A DNA stretch of 64,000 bases from Hedera helix (GCA_947179155.2 OX359278.1:21043244-21107243); one strand, 5' to 3'. Positions 1 to 12,390 are shown, numbered from the stretch's first letter. Notes: generated from the sequence alone by a model not told the origin. Made by a program: numbers and translations.

Positions 1-1
1 A

Positions 2-1024
2 CTTCCAGCAACACAGAAGGGATATGACGCAATTTGGGTGATTGTGGATCGGCTAACAAAGTCAGCGCACTTTTTGCCGATCAAGATTAGGTTCAGTTTG
101 GATCAGTTGTCCAAACTGTACATCAAAGAGATAGTTTCAAGACATGGGGTGCCGGTATCGATTGTGTCAGACAGAGATCCGCGCTTCACGTCAAAATTTT
201 GGAGAAGTCTTCAGGAGAGATTGGGGACACAGTTGAGAATGAGTACAGCGTATCATCCGCAGACTGATGGGCAAAGTGAGAGAACAATTCAGACATTGGA
301 AGATATGCTCAGGGCCTGCGTGATGGATTTCAAGGGCAGTTGGGAAATCCATCTACCACTAGTTGAGTTTGCATATAATAACAGTTATCATGCGAGCATA
401 GGTATGCCGCCTTACGAAGCTTTATATGGCAGAAAATGCAGAACACCTCTATGTTGGGATGAGGTAGGAGAACGCCGACTGTTGGGGCCAGAATTGGTTC
501 AACAGACGGTAGAAATTATCAAGGTAATAAGAGCTCGGCTAGTAGCAGCTCAAGACCGTCAAAAGAAATACGCCGATTTACATCGACAGAAACGAGACTT
601 CGAGGTGGGGAGTTTTGTGTTCATTAAGGTATCTCCCTGGAAATGGAAGATCAGGTTTGGAAAGAAGGGGAAATTGAGTCCAAGGTTCATAGGACCGTTC
701 GAAATATTGAGAAGAGTGGGTGAAGTAGCATACGAGGTAGCTTTACCTCCTGAATTGGAACATATTCACAATGTGTTTCACGTGTCGGTATTGCAACCAT
801 ACAAACCAGACTACAAGCACGTTATCTCCTATGAACCAATTCAAGTTGGTAAGGACTTATCATATGAAGAAGTTCCTGTTCAGATACTCGATAGGAAGGA
901 ACAGAAACTGAGAAATAAGATAATTCATTCTGTCAAAGTACTTTGGAGGAATCACGCCATTGAAGAAGCTACGTGGGAATTAGAGGAGGAAATGAGGGCA
1001 AATTACCCGTTTTTATTTGAGTAA
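2..1024 (+). CDS. Ty3/gypsy polyprotein, 3' part: integrase and chromodomain (partial at left edge)
   Basis: The frame is open from base 2 to the TAA at 1022-1024, so the protein enters from outside the window and no true start is present. The visible part is the C-terminal half of a Ty3/gypsy integrase: SDRDPRFTSKFW carries the second catalytic Asp, and HPQTDGQSERTIQTLEDMLR carries the catalytic Glu. The first Asp lies off the window. Next come the basic C-terminal DNA-binding region and, over about the last 50 residues, a chromodomain-like segment (VLWRNHAIEEATWELEEEM), which marks the chromovirus branch and is thought to steer insertion to chromatin marks. The frame has no stop or shift, so this is the youngest-looking coding relic in the window. 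A purine tract and a long LTR follow directly. Tekay/Del-like assignment is inferred from the chromodomain and the very long LTR. Confidence 0.93.
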   Translation, partial: LPATQKGYDAIWVIVDRLTKSAHFLPIKIRFSLDQLSKLYIKEIVSRHGVPVSIVSDRDPRFTSKFWRSLQERLGTQLRMSTAYHPQTDGQSERTIQTLEDMLRACVMDFKGSWEIHLPLVEFAYNNSYHASIGMPPYEALYGRKCRTPLCWDEVGERRLLGPELVQQTVEIIKVIRARLVAAQDRQKKYADLHRQKRDFEVGSFVFIKVSPWKWKIRFGKKGKLSPRFIGPFEILRRVGEVAYEVALPPELEHIHNVFHVSVLQPYKPDYKHVISYEPIQVGKDLSYEEVPVQILDRKEQKLRNKIIHSVKVLWRNHAIEEATWELEEEMRANYPFLFE

Positions 1025-1060
1025 CCTTATTTTTACAATTCCGATGACGGAATTTTTTAT

Positions 1061-1073
1061 AAGGAGGGGAGAA
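1061..1073 (+). promoter_or_regulatory. Polypurine tract of the chromovirus element
   Basis: The run AAGGAGGGGAGAA immediately precedes TGTAATGTCC, the LTR start. It lies 37 bases after the polyprotein stop. A purine run here is the usual plus-strand primer of reverse transcription. Confidence 0.8.
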
Positions 1074-4000
1074 TGTAATGTCCTAGAATTTCCACATCTT
1101 TATTAATTAAATTATTAATTTAATTTCCAACGAGTTATTTTTACGAGATTATTTAAATCTTTTTATGTGATTAATTAATTATGTGATTAAATAATTATGT
1201 AATTAATTACTAAAATTAATTAAAGGGGGTCACTAATATGTTATTAAATTAGTGAACAAACCCTAAAGTTTTAGTATCAAATTAATTGATAAGTTTCCTA
1301 TTAATTAAATATTCAATTAAATTGAATATAATGAGTGAATTAAATATAATAAATTAATTAATATGATTATTAATTAATGTAAATAATGTGAAATATTAAT
1401 AAATAATATTTATAAGTCCATTTAGTAATTTAATACTAATGGGTTAAAATATTTAATTATTTATTCAATCTAATTATTTATTTAATCATGGATTGAATAA
1501 TTAATGTGTAAATTATTAAATTAGCCCAACATGGGTCAATTAGTAGCCCAAGTGGGGAATAATAAAATTTGACAATTTAGTAGCCCAAACAATTTAATAG
1601 AAGCCCAATTGGTATTTTAAATTAAAGCCCAATGATTGGCCCACTTGAAAAAACAATTAAATAACTTATTAATTAATTAAAAGGTGACTTAGGACAATTA
1701 TTTTGGGACAAATCACACACCCATCAGCCGAGCATCATGTGAATGAGGAGAGAGAAAATGATTTCTTTTATTTTCTTTTATTTATTTATTTAATTAAAGG
1801 TTGCTTGTTTTGATTTTTGGGAAAGTCTTTTCCCACAAAATCCTCACCAACTTAGTATGGGCTAGCTTTCTTGTGTAAGTATCATTGTTATCTCATGATG
1901 GCAATTTTCATAGATATAGATTTTATATCTCTCCAAATTGTAAGTATACTTACAATTTAGGAGCTTGTATTGGTCATTTCTTTTTCTTCCATTTTCCAAG
2001 CTAGAGAGAGTTTGAGAGCAAAATATTTTGAGAGAGAGCAAGAGAAGGAGAAGGAGTGCTAAGCTAGTGCATGTCATCTTCTTTCACAACATACTTTGGG
2101 AGAAAAAGAAGAATAGTCATTAAATCAAGGTAATGGTTATTTTAAATGAAATTTTGTTTTTAAATAAAATAAATCATCATGTTAGTATAAACATGTTAAT
2201 ATGGTTATTAATGTGTAGTGGTAATATATATGCCATGCTTGAGTTTAATATGCTTGGTTTGTATTTTGGTATATTTTATATGCTAAAATATGTATTTAAT
2301 AGTGTGTAAACAAGTTTTGGAATTTATGTCCAAAAATATTTTTTATAAAACTTAGGTTTGATGTGCTAATATTATAGAACATTAAATCATGAGAAAAACA
2401 AAGTTTGAATCACTCAAAATGGAGTTATATACAAAAAGTTATGATTTATGGTAGTTTATGTGATGTAAAAATTTTTATAAAAAAATAATGATATTAAATC
2501 ATGAAAAATTATTTTTTTCATGTTATAAATTAATATAAAGTGATTGGTAATTTTTTTGGATTTTTATTGAAGAGTTAAAGATTTATTGAAGGTATATTTT
2601 TATTTAAAATGTGTATGCCGGAGTACTGTTCACTGTCTGCAAGAAGGAAAAAAATTAGGAACAGTCCGCGCAATGCGCGGAAGCTTTTGCTGGGAAAAAA
2701 CGCGGAGCCAAACGACGTCGTTTGGCTTCTGCGGGAAATTCACTCCGCGCGTACGCGCGGAAGCCATTTCCGGTTTCTCAAAAACGGCGTCGTTTTGGGC
2801 CGTGAAAAATCTGTAACGCGCGCAATGCGCGGTATTTAGTTTTTCGGCGAAATTACAAGTTTGCCTCTCCGTGTTTTTCTTGGCAGAATTACCATTCTGC
2901 CCTCGGTTCAGTTTTCGAATTATTTACGAAACTGCCATCGGTCCGGTTTTTCAATTTAATTACGAAAATGTCATTCGGGTTAATTTTAATTAATTTAAAT
3001 ATTTAAAAATTAATTTAAAATTATAACAAAAATAATAATAATACAAAAATAATATTGGGGAGGATATTTTTCATTAAGTTTAATATTTAAATATTTTAAA
3101 TATTAATCTAGTTAGCTAAACCATGGTTAAGTTAAATAAATTTATTATTTATTTATTATTTTAAATGTTAATAATAAATAAAGATGATAAATTAGCAATT
3201 ATTATTTAATGCCCATTAAATAATACTTAAAGAGAGATAAAATTTATAAATTAATTATTTATTATTTAAAAATTATTAAATAATAAATAAGGATAATTAA
3301 GTAATTAATTATTATTTAATTAGAATTAAATAACGATTAATGGAAATTAAGTTATTAGAGTAATAATTTATTATTTAATTTAAATAATAAATAAGAATGA
3401 GTTGATTATTATTTAACCTTAAATAATAATTAAAATTAATTAAATAATTAATTATTATTTAATTGACATTAAATAATAATTAAAGAGTATTAAGATTAGT
3501 AAACTATTATTTAATTTCCTTGATTAAATAATAAGTAAGGTTAATTACTTGGTTAATTATTGGTTGATTAACATTAAATTAAAGAAGGTTAAAACTAAGT
3601 TAATAATTATTTATTATTTAATTATAATTAAATAATAAGTAAGTACAATTAGTTATTATTTATTTTAAATAATAACTAGAGTTAATTAATTAATTTCTAT
3701 TTAATCAATATTAAATAGTAATTAAAAAGAGATTGAGTTAATAAAATAAATTGAATTTAATTAAACAATTATAATAAGTTGTTTAAAGGTTTAATAAGTG
3801 TCCAACACTTAAGAAAAATATTTTCTAACTTATTAAATTATTAACCTAAAATGATTAAGTGTCTATAAGGTTAATAATATTGTTTTGACTACTGTAAATT
3901 ATGTGTTAGTACTTATGTGTGGTAAATAAGTTTGTTATTTAAGCGTATAGTCATGCAAATACGCCGTACTAATTATTAGACCGACTTTATTAATGTTAGG

Positions 4001-5011
4001 TCTTTCAAAGCAAGTTAGTTAAAGCTAGACAATTATTGTAGCTGAGCAAACAGGCAAGTTCTCTAACCCTACTCAATTATTATCGTTGAACAAGTTTCCA
4101 TACTTGTATTTATTGTTAAAGCTTGAAGTGGTTTAATTATTTAAAATTATTCCACATCCATATTGTTTATACAATCGCACTTAGTGCATTTGAAGCTTGT
4201 TAGTTCTTGATTCATGAACTGTATTAAAAATGTCTGAAGCTAATAGTTCAGCTAGACATTGCGTTTCTAAATTCAATAACTTGAATACTTTTAAAAGCTT
4301 ATCCAAACCATTGTTGGGTGCGGATTTCTTATATTAAGTCTGAGAATTGAACAACCCTAAATTAGGGGATTTTGTGTCGGGAAACCGACTTTGGGCGCCA
4401 GTGACTAAATGTAATGCATATACAGCGGGTTGAATAGGCTGATCCCCTTGAAAACCAAACAACTCAAAGGGTCAGAGGAAACTCTATTATACCCTAGTTA
4501 GTTCAGGGTCCTTAGTGACCACTCAGCATTTTAAGATTCAAATATTCTGTTATTAAAATTTGAATCCTGTTTCATTCACAATTGTTATATCTATTGTTGA
4601 ATCATTAATGATATTTCTCATTCATTCATGATATATTAAATCTATATGATTGTTCTAAACTTGCTGAGCAAACTAGTTGCTCATTCTTGCTATATCATGA
4701 ACCATTTTTCAGATAATCCTGATTGCTCAAAGAAGGATAAAGGAAAAGGAAAGGCCAGAGCTTAAGTTAGTTATGCATGCTAATTAGAAGCTTAAATGTG
4801 TATTTACTATTGAAATACCTTTTGTAATTCCTTATGATAGGAACTGTTTGATGTTAAGGTTGATAGACCCTGGTATTGTAACCTTTTGAAGGGAACCAAT
4901 ATGTATTATTCCGCGATATTTAAATGCAATGTATGTATTTAATTGTTAGTAATGTGTTGAATAGTGAGAACCAAACTCGAGGTTATGGAACCCGGATTTG
5001 GGGTCGTCACA
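1074..5011 (+). repeat. 3' LTR of the chromovirus element (LTR family A, copy 1)
   Basis: The LTR starts TGTAATGTCC after the purine tract and ends GGGGTCGTCACA, giving TG...CA ends and about 3.94 kb. Two other copies in the window share both ends and internal sequence: 37,014-43,292 (plus, split by another LTR) and 53,162-56,508 (minus). Most of it is very AT-rich, with recurring TTAATTAA-type and AGCCCAA motifs. An abrupt GC-rich island lies at about 2,615-2,850. A region near 4,670 (AAACTTGCTGAGCAAA) is shared with the other family A copies and, in reverse, with LTR D. Short ORFs inside it are chance. Confidence 0.85.
2615..2960. other. GC-rich, palindrome-rich island inside LTR A
   Basis: This patch breaks sharply with its AT-rich surroundings and is full of CpG. 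It holds a perfect 20-bp palindrome, GCCAAACGACGTCGTTTGGC, at 2707-2726, and a perfect 16-bp palindrome, CCGCGCGTACGCGCGG, at 2745-2760. The near-palindrome CGCGCAATGCGCGG occurs twice (2667-2680 and 2819-2832). Overlapping ORFs here are probably chance. Copies A' and A'' have a different GC-rich insert at a similar relative position. Confidence 0.75.
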
Positions 5012-6234
5012 ATTTGGGCTCTACATTGGACTTATGAATTAAATCTATTGGGCTCATCATTTAATTTGTTTGGGCTCAATTTATTTATTACATTGGGCTA
5101 ACATTAAATACCATATGTTACATTTAATTAAAACAAGCATTGGGCTTGATTAATTATAACTTGAATCAAGGTTTAATTAATTACATGGATTATTAGGTTA
5201 ATTTATTTAACTTAGTTTAATACATCAATTGAACTTGTAATATAATCCAATTAGACTTACCTTTAATTATTCTACCACATTGGGTTACATAATTAACTCT
5301 TCCATAGTTAATTCTCAACACTACCTTCCTTCCTCTATCAATTAACCAATGTTTGGTTAATACTCTCTCATGTCTACCAACTAGGGTTATTCAATTAACC
5401 CTACACTAGTTAATTCTCTACACTCAATCAATACTTGAAATTTTCCAACATATTGACCAACATTTGACTTTTAAATTTGGACTCAATATTTGGGCTACTA
5501 GTTTATTTTGCATTGGGCTCCCTTATTTAATTATTTGGGCTACCAAACACAACTCACATATCTTTATAACTAGGGCTAGGTAATTAATTTAATTGGATTT
5601 ATATTAATTACCTCTTAGACTATTAATCAACATAACATTTGGGCTATTTATTTAATTACCCACTTCATACCAATATTTTCATATTGGGCTAACATCTATA
5701 ATTCTTTTGGGTTAGTCCACTAGTAGTAATTAAATTACTTAGACTCTATACCACAACTTAATAATTAAGTTAATTACTTAATCAATTAACTTCTTAATAT
5801 TATCGTTCTAGACCAACTTTCTAGTTTTTATATAACTTTAACTCATAACTAATATAATTAACATAATTAATTCTATTTCATGACTTTCATTCTTACTTCA
5901 TATTTAAACTAATTAATTTATTAGTTTTATTGAGTATTAATTTACTCATCTTCTTGTTTGGTTAACAAACACAACTCTAGGAATATATAAGTATGTATAT
6001 ATATCCTTATAACCCGTCTTCACTTCTCAAATGAATTTATTTCCTTAATAAATTCTCTACATGCATCATTACAATATTCCTACATTTAATTTCTAACAAA
6101 TAAATTATGTTAAAAAAAAAATGTTTACCCATTTTCTACATATCTTACTTCTCACATTCTAGGTTTTAAACATTAACCTTTAATAAAATCAATTAAGATA
6201 TTATTTAAAATCTTGAAAATATCTGGGATATTAC
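5012..6234 (-). repeat. Truncated LTR-derived AT-rich segment, reverse orientation
   Basis: The sequence is rich in TTGGGCT and TTAATTAA words, the reverse complement of motifs in the U3 part of LTR family A. It ends at AATATCTGGGATATTACA, whose complement, TGTAATATCCCAGATATT, looks like an LTR start. Its left side abuts the end of LTR A. I read it as an older minus-strand LTR broken by the LTR A element. No coding sequence is visible. Confidence 0.45.
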
Positions 6235-7553
6235 AATAACTTCATTTCATAAATTATGGAGTTAATCCATAATTTAATTTAAACACTTTTTGTGTAACGA
6301 ATCAACTTAATAATTAATATTTTATTTATTAACTATTTTAATTTAATCATTTAACTTATACAATTAAATTGTAAATCAAATGTTCTTATCTCATTCGCTT
6401 GATAAATTGTTCTCAAACAATTTATTTAATATATATATTAAATACATTTATTTAATATAGATATTTATCCACTAAATTAATATAATTAATTTAATTCAAT
6501 ATTTTGGTTCCAGTATATTTATATTATATATTGAACCTCATTTCCCAATTAATATTTAATTTTCATTTCACTTGACGTAATATTAATTATTAGATCGTAA
6601 CTTGCGTTATGTTTAATCATTGTAACGTAATTTCATTTCCTCATCTAATTTAAATAAAACTCCTTATTTAATATATTAATTCACTAATTATTATTTAGTG
6701 AATTAATTAATCTACTCATGAATTTCAATTCATTATTGTTGTATTGCCACACAAGACTCGTCGATTTATATTAATCCATAATACCAACTTTTATTTCAAC
6801 TTGGATTAATTTATATTAATCCACCAACGCAATAATTTATTTAACTATTACATCTCACATCTAATCCACATTAAAATATATCATATTAATTATTTTAGTT
6901 CACTAATTTAATTTGTACCTTAACTCTTATACAATCAAATTTAATTACCTCTTTTGTTCAATAAATTATTTTCAAACCATTTATTTAATATATATTAAAT
7001 TTATTTATTTAATATATTTCCACGTTAACAGGGTTACTAATTTAATTTATTATTTTGGTGTCAATATATACAATTTTATATATTGATCATTCCCTTCGCA
7101 ATGAATGTATATTTATTTGACACAATAATATACATTAATTTATGTAACATAATACAATTTTCTCATATAATTAAATAATTTCTTTATTTAATTATTTATA
7201 ACAAATATATTAACCTATTGATATTTAAGCAAGAGAATTAAATAAACCGTTCATGAAATTTAACTCATTTGCATCGCCACACCAGCTTAACGTTAAACTG
7301 TATTTTCTCACAATACGAGCTTTATCAATCACAAATTAATTTACACAAATTAATCTTTTTATTTTTATTTCTCAGTTAATTCAAACAAATAATTTTAATA
7401 GTTTAATTTAACTACTAAATTTAATCTCAATCACATAAAAATATTACACGAAGATTTAAAACAAATCACAACTCAGCCACAAAACATATTTTAAATAAAA
7501 TATTATTTTATTTACAAATTTTATAATTGTAAATATCCTCGAATATTACACCA
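6235..7553 (-). repeat. AT-rich segment with a diverged tandem duplication, LTR-like right end
   Basis: Two diverged copies of one block run in tandem, offset by roughly 530-560 bases. The motif TTTATTTAATATATAT with its flanks occurs near 6,420 and 6,980, and a CGCCACAC/TGCCACAC block occurs near 6,745 and 7,275. The right end CGAATATTACA, complement TGTAATATTCG, again resembles an LTR start. No ORF of interest is present. Confidence 0.4.
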
Positions 7554-7559
7554 TCCTCA

Positions 7560-8290
7560 AAGTAACATACATTTATATAGTGGCAACCGACTGTTTTACA
7601 AAATGGGTAGAAACAAAGCCTTTAAAGGTTATCACTCAAAATGAAATAATCAATTTTGTAAAAGTGCATATTATCCATATGTTTAAAATTTTCCAAACTA
7701 TAACAGTGGATCATAGAATTGCCTTCAATGTCAGCCTAGTGGATGAGTTCATGAAGGATTATGGAATCTCCTCGGTGAATTCAACGTGGATCATAGAATT
7801 GCCTTCAATGTCACAGCCTCGTGGATGAGTTCATGAAGGATTATGGAATCTCCTTGGTGAATTCAACACCTAACTATGCTCAAGCCAATGAACAAACTGA
7901 AGCAACTAATAAGGTCATTAAATTTATTATACAAAAACCAATCAATGAAACTTCAAGAGATTGGCATAATAAACTTCCAGAAGTATTGTAGACTCTAAAA
8001 ATTTTTAAAAAGAAAAGCACTAGTACCAGCTTATATGAGCTCACATATGGGCAAGAAGCAGTTTTACCTGTCGAGATTACTGTTAAATCTCTTAGGCTGT
8101 TAGAACGAAATAATGTTACAAATGATTACCTTTACTCATTGAAATCCAATTTATTGGACCTAGATGATAACAGGTATGATGCCTTGAATAATCTACAGGT
8201 AGATAAAGGTAAAATAGTAAAATAGTAAAATAGTATAATAAAATGGTAAAATTCAAGTCTTTTCAACTTGGTGAACAAGTTTGAAAAGTT
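7560..8290 (+). pseudogene. Ty3/gypsy integrase relic (Tat-like lineage)
   Basis: Translation gives DCFTKWVETKPLKVITQNEI, the core start of plant OTA/Tat-type gypsy integrases, then NSTPNYAQANEQTEATNK with the catalytic Glu in the expected context, then SLYELTYGQEAVLPVEIT, typical of the core end. The segment around the second catalytic Asp is degraded. The relic has a stop near 7,988, further stops from about 8,220 in a short A-rich repeat, and an internal tandem duplication of about 80 bases (7,708-7,867). It is clearly dead. It differs from the chromovirus integrase at the left edge and belongs to a separate element that probably includes the antisense ORF downstream. Confidence 0.85.
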
Positions 8291-8701
8291 ATTTTGTCTT
8301 TAGGAACTAAATCCCCTGAATTAGGGAAATGGTCCTCCCCGCTTGGGATGGAGCAGTCAAAATCCATCTTATTAGACTTGTCCCTTAAAACAAGCAAAGG
8401 GGCTTCATACTGTGCTATTCTCTACCGGATCCTTAGTCAGGCTTAGTGATAACCATTAAGTTTGACACTAGCCTTCAGCACTTTCCTGGTCTCGACAGGA
8501 TCTTCAAGTTTTGCAGTAATGTTCTCCATTAGTTGTATCAGGTGAGGAAGTCTTGTTCAACCAGGACGTTCAAACCGAAACTTAGCATTACTTGAAGATC
8601 TCTGATCTCATCATGAGTCTTAGCTGAAGACACCCACCAGTAAAATTCCACAAACGACATAGGAAAAACAATGAGAAGGATAAATCAAAGTAGGGCAAAA
8701 A
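8291..8701. other. Spacer between integrase relic and antisense ORF
   Basis: The first part still reads as the end of the gypsy polyprotein on the plus strand (GNGPPRLGWSS in one frame). The rest shows no recognisable coding or repeat structure. Confidence 0.4.
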
Positions 8702-11522
8702 CTATCTTACCACTACAGCCTTTGAAAAGCCAAGCAGAACCTCCGCTATCTCTGCAACCTGGCAACTCTCAGCTTGTTGACCCTCTCCAATGGTTAAGAA
8801 AAATGGATTTTTATTCAGAGCAATCATTTCTCCTAAAGTAAAGAGAGGAACCTCCATCCCAATACCTGATGAGTCAAACTCTTCATGGTCAGGAGGGATC
8901 ACTTCCTCCTCATCACCTAACTCATCAGTAGGATGGATTTCACTTATGGGCCTTGCATCTATCACCACTTCGGAATTAAGTCATGTACCACTGCCACTTT
9001 CACCTCTGATGTTATGATATATCTTGGCCTGATCAAGTAACTAGGCCTTGTCTCAGCTGGACAAATATATCGTTAATGTCGGTATAAATAAATAATGGCA
9101 GTGCATGACCAAAACAATAAATGGCTGCTTACCATAAATAGCATCTCCAGTCATTAAGGCTTGTTTATCCTCCAATGAGACTGATGCATAAAGCCTAGCT
9201 AAGGCAGTCTGCCAGGTTTCCCATCAACATTGTTGGCTCTAGCTCGACACTTGTGCCGTAATCCTGGCATTAGTGTCTGTGCCAACATCAATCTCCTCAT
9301 CACTGCTCTTTTTCTCATCAGAAGGTAGGTTGAACAGGGCAAAGGCCTACCGAACAGGACAATCTGAAGCAATAGATACGCCTTTCAGAGGACCACCTGT
9401 CAATAGGAGTATTAATATCACATACAAGATATATATGGGTTGCAAGCAAAGGGTAAAACTCAGACGGACAGTGAACCCGAACTCTTAAAGGCTACAACAT
9501 CTTTGCCTTTGGATATCCTTTTGGCCTCAAGAAGTGTCTGTTCTATATCAGGGTCATCATTAGAAGAGCTGGATCATATGAAGCTGTTTCCTTGGACTTC
9601 TTATGAGGAGGAGAGGAAGCACACACCTCATCAGAAGAAATGATAACAAGGAGCCTCTTCATGGTAGGTTTCTCTATCTTCTTCGTCCTACCGAGTCTAG
9701 AGGACCTCCTTGAAGGAGGCTGAGCGACTTCGCCAAGTTCCTTTACAACAGTGGGTCTCACTACCTCCATTTCCATCTGTTCTCCTTCTAGCTGGGCATA
9801 AGAAAAATCCTCAAGCACATCCTTGACTTTTGGCGCCCGCTTTCGCTTTGTCTTCGGTTGAGAAACTTTCTTGGCCGATTTCTTAGCCAAAGATTTCTTC
9901 TTAGGGTTCAGGTCTGCGAGAGTAATAGGAACAAACTTGGCATCTAGAAAAACAGGAATAATATTATAAGTGTTATCATTCTGTATAAAGAGTTTGACGT
10001 AAAATATAAGAATATAAGTGATTTGCAAACAGGTAGGAATACCTCTTAGCATGTGCTCTATTATGTCATCAGCTTGAGTAACATCAATAACGTGGGCTAT
10101 GAAGTAATCACTCCACCACACCGTAAAGCTATGGTGGCTTCATCACCTGTGCACTCATTTTGATAGGAAGAACTGCATCTTCCTAATAGCATAATCCTCT
10201 AACAATTCATAAACTGGCTTTGAAGCCTTAAAAGTCCAAGTGAGCCTATCTCCCACCTCCAAAAATGTGGGTAGATAAGGAGCAGGAAGGGCTTGGATAA
10301 AACCAAGTTGTTGAGCCAGTTGGCTGCGATTGTATGGCTCATAGCCACATAGCATTTGGTAAGACACAACCATTTACCCTCTGACATGTATAAGTCTATG
10401 AATCAAATAAAAAGCCCATTGTTCATCTTCCCTCGACAGGTGTTTATTCTCATAATAAGACAAAGTAGACATTTATTTGGGGATAACATCGGAGAAAGCA
10501 TCATCAATAAAGGGTATAAAGAAGGTTTCCTAGAGCCTGGTGCTTTATAGTAAGGTTTGCCAAGAAAGCAAGACAATATGACAATGTCCTAGTAGGAACA
10601 TCATTCAACAGGAGCCTATGGGTCATACAGTGAGGATTGGCTACAGGTATATCGACAAGTTTCAAATGTAAAAAGTACAAGTGTATCTAGGCTTAAAGAA
10701 GCCACACTGGACCTCCAATGGTATTATAAATACCCTTATCACTTAACTGGTCAAAACTTTTGTACAATAAGCCAACCATATAAGGAGCCATAGCTACCTT
10801 TTGATTTCCTTCAGCTAAGTTTATGTACTCTTTGGAAATCCTTTGAGCATTGGCATAAAACACAAACACAAATTTATTGAGGAAATAAAGCAAAAATCCT
10901 ACATATTCTTTGGTACCTAGGTCAATCTTACCTTGCGAGGTGCTTTGGCAAGTAAGGATGCAATTGGTTTAGGAGAGGTTGTTGTTCTCTTTAAACCACC
11001 TATCGGCCTCAACGGCTGATGCAGGTTTCTCCATAACAACAGAGACCTCTACACCAGAAGAAAATAAATCTAAGAGAAGAAAGACATCTAGCACCGACAT
11101 CAGTCCAAGCAGCAGAAGAAAAGAGTTAGAGCCCACACTCTAATATATAGTGAACACCGCTATAACATTCATATCTGGCGCGAAATTGAAAGTGTGGCAA
11201 AGTGGGATTCCATCCTGTCGACCCACTCTGACCAAGAGAGTGAAGACACGGGCCAATATCTCAAACACTTGGTCTTAAACCAACCTTTCCAGTTAAACCT
11301 TGTTCCTTTATTAGCAAAGGCATACGTACAGGGGGAATTCTTGAGCGAACAACGGCGAAGGATCATCATTGAAGCTAGGGCCAAGCCTATAGATTGAAGG
11401 CTGCCCGCTAGGTATGGTATACGCCAAGTTTGCTTGAGGGTAAACCTTTGATAGCCATTCAAGGGAGTACCTAAGGTTTGCTGGGGCACGATATGATCTG
11501 TCGCTAGCGGACCTATGACCAA
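8702..11522 (-). pseudogene. Antisense plant-mobile-domain (PMD) ORF carried by the gypsy element, broken
   Basis: On the minus strand several open blocks in order read like a plant mobile domain protein. 11,390-11,169 contains SLSWSEWVDRMESHFATL. 10,893-10,693 contains NLAEGNQKVAMAPYMVGLLY followed by GGPVWLL. 10,373-10,155 contains QMLCGYEPYNRSQLAQQLGF. 10,121-9,543 has a strongly basic Lys/Arg tail (KKKSLAKKSAKKVSQPKTKRKRAPK) that may be a nuclear-localisation region. 8,968-8,702 is acidic. Stops and non-coding stretches separate the blocks; some gaps could be introns. PMD proteins are known both as host genes and as extra ORFs in some Tat-lineage gypsy elements, where they may lie antisense between integrase and the 3' LTR, as here. 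The function in the element is not established. A captured host gene fragment is the alternative reading. Confidence 0.65.
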
Positions 11523-12390
11523 TTTAAGGAAGATGAAGATTTGGGGGAGAAAAGAAGACGTACCAGTAGACAGCCTTATTGCTCAATTTATAGGTGACGA
11601 GTCCTTTACCAAATTGGATATTGAAACGATTTGGGAAAGTATTAGGGAAGTTATGCAGCTACGTCGTTTTAAATTTCAGGTTTTTTTGGCGTCAAAATAA
11701 AAAAGAACTTATTAAATATGATAAATTAAATAAAGGGGACATGTGTTGGGAGAATCCATATATTTACCATATTGTTGGTAAAATATAATTAAAAAGAGAA
11801 AAGACAAAAAACGTCCTTAAGTTATTTAAAACTTATAAGTATTTCTTAAAGTTTCCATGAACCTTATTATAATACCAATACAATATTCACCACACGTGGT
11901 AAATAAATTGAGGTGGCTAATAACTGAAGTAGTTATAAACCTTAATTCTCACCATCAACAGTTTAAGAAAATTGAGGAGATCGTTAATATTGAAGTTACG
12001 TCACTTATCAAAGGAAAAAAAATTATAAAAGGGTCATATTGAGATCTGAATGACACAAACTCTTCATCAACAAATCAACATAACTCTTTTCAGAATTTTT
12101 AATATAAGAGTAAAACGATTAATCACTTGTCAAGCGAATCGCTAAGAGATTTAGAAGGTATGAAGTATTGTAATTTTAATTTTTCTAAATAATTCTCAAT
12201 CCCGTGTTATTAAAATTGTAAGACAATTTTTAGTCTATGTTAATGAAACTGTGTTAATATAATTGATCTTATCGTACCAATTGTCTCTGTGTTACAAGAA
12301 ATTCTCAAGTACACATAGTTACTTGGTCCTTAATAAATAATTTAAAATTTTGAATTATTTATTATCTAAAATAATTTTTCAACATTAACA
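11523..12390 (+). repeat. Probable 3' end and LTR of the Tat-like element
   Basis: A purine-rich stretch, ATAAAGGGGACATG, precedes TGTTGGGAGAATCC near 11,743, a plausible PPT/LTR junction. The following AT-rich sequence ends near TTCAACATTAACA at 12,390, a possible CA end. No second copy is in the window to prove the borders. The small ORFs here look like chance. Confidence 0.35.

Noticed and set aside
2586..2839. Two overlapping 76-residue ORFs in LTR A
   Set aside because: They exist because the GC-rich palindromic island lacks stop codons. There is no domain, and the sequence is inside an LTR.
9273..9643. Plus-strand ORFs opposite the PMD relic
   Set aside because: They are shadows of the minus-strand PMD frame.
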